This document shows, piece by piece, positions 61,788 to 64,000 of a stretch of 64,000 bases of DNA. How positions within the stretch are numbered: the first letter of the stretch is position 1; the number at the start of each line of letters is the position of its first letter. The stretch is from Candidatus Bathyarchaeota archaeon A05DMB-5 (lineage in GTDB: Archaea; Thermoproteota; Bathyarchaeia; Bathyarchaeales; Bathycorpusculaceae). Made by a program: the position numbers and the translations under genes. The notes below the pieces were generated by a model. It ran no database searches. It was not told the DNA's origin and saw only the letters and a list, made by a program, of their open reading frames with translations. The DNA lies in NCBI GenBank assembly GCA_019685655.1, contig JABFQP010000003.1, positions 62,001-126,000 on the forward strand, in the 5' to 3' direction.

Positions 61788-63368
61788 CTAAACACGCAGT
61801 TGCTTTCGCGCATAAACCACTTTTCCAGCAACAATCACCATTTCCACCGCAACATTCCTAATCTTGTCAGGCGAAACTTCAAACAAATCATCCGACAAAA
61901 CAACCAAATCCGCAAACTTTCCAACCGCAATCAACCCTCGCTTATCCTCGTCAAAAGAAGCAAAAGCCGCATTTACTGTATAAGCCCTCAACGCTTCTTC
62001 TACACTAAGCTTTTCCTCTGGAAAACTCTTCCTCGCAACAGCAGCCCAAACCCCCAACAACGGACTAATAGGCTCAACAGGACAATCCGAACCAGCAACA
62101 ACAACCAACCCTTCCTTCACCAAAGTCTTAAACGGGTAAACCCAACGTGCTCTGGCATTGCCAACACGGTCAACAACCCAAAAGTCTGAAACAACAAAAT
62201 GCGGCTGCACAGATGCTACTAAACCTAAACGTTTCATGCGCCTAATCAGTTGTGGATTAAGAACCGAACAATGCTCAATCCTATGCCTATGATTCACACG
62301 CGGAAAAACACGCAAAGCCTTTCCATAAGCCTTCAAAACCGCTTCCACAGCGCAATCGCCTATAGCGTGAACAGCCAACTGCAAACCAGCCTTATGCCCT
62401 TTCAAAACAAGCCTGTTAAGTTTCCTCTGCGAATAAAGCATAATACCACACGTTTCAGGCTTATCAGCATAAGGCTGCTTCAAAGCCGCAGTCCGTGCAC
62501 CCAAAGAACCATCAGCGAAGAGCTTTACAAATCCTACTTTAATCATGTCATTCCCAAAACCTGAGAGCAAGCCTAAACTGATTAATTCGTCTAAAAGATT
62601 CAGTGGAAAGCCTAAATAAACTCTTAAAGGCAGTTTTCCTTCAGCATAAAGCTTTTGTATTATGCGCATTTCTTCGGCAGAATTCAGAAGCCAATGAACA
62701 CCGGTAAGTCCAGCTTCAACAGCTCTTTCACACGCCATAACGCATGCTTCTTCAAGCTCTTTTCGAGTTGGTTTAGGAATGCATTTCCAGACAAGTTCCA
62801 TCGCGCTTTCTCGCAAAATTCCATTAGGCTCTCCATTGGCTCTGTCCAAGTCTATTTTTCCACCTTCAACAACAATTTCCTTAGTTATCCCCGCCAACTG
62901 CAAAGCTTTAGTGTTAGCAACCGCTATGTGACCGCAAACGCGTGTTAGAAAGACAGGCTTGTCTGCAACTGCAGCGTCTAAATCCCAGCGTGTTGGAAGG
63001 CGTTTTTCAGCGAATTTTTCTTGGTCCCATCTGCCACCCAAAATCCAGCTTTTCTCAGAGTTTTCACATGCGTAATCTCGGAGTTTCTGTTGTATCGCTT
63101 TTATGGATTGTACATTGCGAAGGTCTAAAGTTTGCGGGAACTGCCCGAAGCTTGTCATGTGCACGTGGCAGTCAACGAGCCCAGGAATGACTGTCTTGTT
63201 TTTTGCGTTGATTACTTCTGTTTTGTTGCCTATGTATCTGCGAATTTCCTTGTTTGAACCTACTGCGACAATTTTTTCGTTATGAATGGCTACTGCTTCT
63301 GCACGTGGCTGTTTCTGGTTCAACGTTATAACTTTAGCGTTTAAAATTGCAAGTGTAGCTTTCAACAT
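61788..63368 (-). CDS. Amidohydrolase (YtcJ-like)
   Basis: The 526-residue metal-dependent hydrolase has D-C-H-V-H-M near residue 66 as first metal site, G-R-W-D-Q-E near 112, H-W-L-L-N-S, the G-S-L-G-A-R-T-A region and A-V-H-A-I-G-D further on, and D-C-P-V in the C-terminal part. It belongs to the large YtcJ-like group that hydrolyses amide or imide bonds in small molecules; the substrate is unknown. The ATG at 63368 follows repeat copy C. Confidence 0.88.
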   Translation of the reverse strand: MLKATLAILNAKVITLNQKQPRAEAVAIHNEKIVAVGSNKEIRRYIGNKTEVINAKNKTVIPGLVDCHVHMTSFGQFPQTLDLRNVQSIKAIQQKLRDYACENSEKSWILGGRWDQEKFAEKRLPTRWDLDAAVADKPVFLTRVCGHIAVANTKALQLAGITKEIVVEGGKIDLDRANGEPNGILRESAMELVWKCIPKPTRKELEEACVMACERAVEAGLTGVHWLLNSAEEMRIIQKLYAEGKLPLRVYLGFPLNLLDELISLGLLSGFGNDMIKVGFVKLFADGSLGARTAALKQPYADKPETCGIMLYSQRKLNRLVLKGHKAGLQLAVHAIGDCAVEAVLKAYGKALRVFPRVNHRHRIEHCSVLNPQLIRRMKRLGLVASVQPHFVVSDFWVVDRVGNARARWVYPFKTLVKEGLVVVAGSDCPVEPISPLLGVWAAVARKSFPEEKLSVEEALRAYTVNAAFASFDEDKRGLIAVGKFADLVVLSDDLFEVSPDKIRNVAVEMVIVAGKVVYARKQLRV

Positions 63369-63436
63369 GCGTCAAAGTATGTTTGGAAGAGAAAATAAAA
63401 GTTTATTTTTTCGCTAACGAGAATTATTTGCCTATT

Positions 63437-63486
63437 TTTGTGCTGTGCTGAGGCTATAGCCCCCCTTATAAATAGGTTGAAACTTG
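63437..63486 (-). repeat. TATA-containing repeat element, copy C
   Basis: On the minus strand it reads GTTTCAACC-TATTTATAAGG-GGGGCTATAGC, then CCTCAG and GCACAAAA. It lies between the stop of rps30e and the amidohydrolase start, in the direction of the amidohydrolase, where it could serve as promoter with a leader of about 70 bases. Confidence 0.6.
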
Positions 63487-63525
63487 TGTTCTAAAGGCTC
63501 ATTGGAATAGGGGTTTAATTGTTGT

Positions 63526-63687
63526 CTAAACCCAGTTTTGTCCAGGCTTTCTCTGTAAAACCAGTCTTTTCTCATAATTACGCTTATTTCTAAAGCGTGG
63601 GCTGGGGCTTTTCTTCGGTGTAGGCTGAATCTTTGGAGTTTGAGACCTAACTTTTCCAGCTTTTGAAAGCGAACCGTGCGTAGGCAT
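63526..63687 (-). CDS. rps30e: Ribosomal protein S30e
   Basis: The 53-residue basic protein is a near-complete S30e: [19 protein letters not shown], then [13 protein letters not shown] and the family ending R-K-P-G-Q-N-W. It belongs to the small ribosomal subunit of archaea and eukaryotes. ATG 63687 is preceded by GGTGAA. It is easily missed because of its size. Confidence 0.92.
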   Translation of the reverse strand: MPTHGSLSKAGKVRSQTPKIQPTPKKSPSPRFRNKRNYEKRLVLQRKPGQNWV

Positions 63688-63758
63688 TCGAACTTCACCG
63701 TTCCTAGCAAAAGCTTACAGTAACTCTTAAACCTTTTCGTATAACATTTCATTTGAAG

Positions 63759-63843
63759 GCGGGGGTCGCCGAGCATGGCCAAAGGCGTAGGCTTCAGGAG
63801 CCTATCCCGTAGGGGTTCGTGGGTTCAAATCCCATCCCCCGCA
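63759..63843 (+). tRNA. tRNA-Leu (anticodon CAG)
   Basis: The 85-base gene folds into a class II tRNA: acceptor GCGGGGG with CCCCCGC and discriminator A, a D arm, the anticodon stem TAGGC/GCCTA around loop TT-CAG-GA, a long variable arm (CCC-GTA-GGG) and T arm with loop TTCAAAT. The long variable arm and CAG anticodon identify leucine. The CCA end is not encoded. There is no intron. Confidence 0.97.
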
Positions 63844-64000
63844 CTTTTCGACGAATTCTCCTAACTTTTCAATAACGCTTTTGAAAGTTGGTCACATTTA
63901 GGAAAATTATTGTTCTTCAAATCATCGCTAACAGAATATAAGACTTGTTTATTTTGGAGTCTCATGGTTATTCTTATCCATAAATATGGCATTGGAAATT

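Noticed and set aside
63432-63782. 116-codon minus-strand frame spanning the region between tRNA-Leu and the amidohydrolase
   Set aside because: It begins on the antisense strand of the tRNA, ends in repeat copy C, and overlaps the true rps30e gene in another frame.
1-64000. CRISPR arrays and insertion-sequence transposases
   Set aside because: No regularly spaced repeats and no transposase or recombinase motifs were found in the window.

Overview
The window is archaeal chromosomal DNA. The evidence is the archaeal tRNA-dependent amidotransferase pair gatD/gatE, a membrane-anchored LonB, an Hjc-type resolvase, archaeal Elp3, an RpoH subunit, ribosomal protein S30e, split methylmalonyl-CoA mutase subunits, TATA-type promoters and frequent TTG/GTG starts with GGAGG-like ribosome binding sites. 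The gene mix (NitrOD5-like proteins with a large PAS/GAF histidine kinase, paired thiolase/DUF35 genes, anaerobic NrdD/NrdG) fits an anaerobic member of the TACK group, most plausibly a Bathyarchaeia-like lineage. That taxonomic call is inference.

Region 1 (1-7950, minus strand) is part of an integrated tailed-virus genome. It holds a prohead protease, decoration protein, HK97-type major capsid protein, a Zn-ribbon and a winged-helix protein, a portal, a small membrane protein, and structural proteins, one of which carries an inserted intein-like Hint domain. No terminase is visible and the left end is outside the window. A membrane-anchored zinc phospholipase C-like protein and a frameshifted PadR regulator lie at its left side.

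Region 2 (8.0-17 kb) has a RHH protein, a signalling operon (two NitrOD5-like paralogues, an 1179-residue histidine kinase, a response regulator) and a run of GNAT acetyltransferases, one interrupted by an in-frame TGA. Region 3 (17-24 kb) has the nrdR-nrdD-nrdG operon, HAD phosphatases, a long Rpb5-like RpoH, a ModE-type regulator and a TauE/SafE exporter. Region 4 (24-34 kb) is an acyl-CoA block: two thiolase/DUF35 gene pairs, a divergent ketosynthase-like gene, then methylmalonyl-CoA mutase large and small subunits, MeaB and a cobalamin adenosyltransferase. Two of the three thiolase-fold proteins lack the nucleophilic cysteine.

Region 5 (34-43 kb) has an Lrp-type RAM protein, an AlkZ/YcaQ-like protein, a secreted matrixin-like protease, an MFS transporter and a DtxR-feoA-feoB iron operon. 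Region 6 (43-54 kb) has a 1-kb decayed stretch, LonB, Hjc, an ABC exporter whose permease has a late frameshift, a MATE exporter and a three-gene operon of related unknown winged-helix proteins. Region 7 (54-64 kb) has gatD/gatE, an EVE protein, elp3, an amidohydrolase, the very short rps30e gene and tRNA-Leu(CAG).

Two dispersed repeat families stand out. One is an approximately 50-bp TATA-containing element at 51.2, 60.1 and 63.4 kb. The other is an approximately 23-bp element at 43.1, 43.4 and 46.6 kb.
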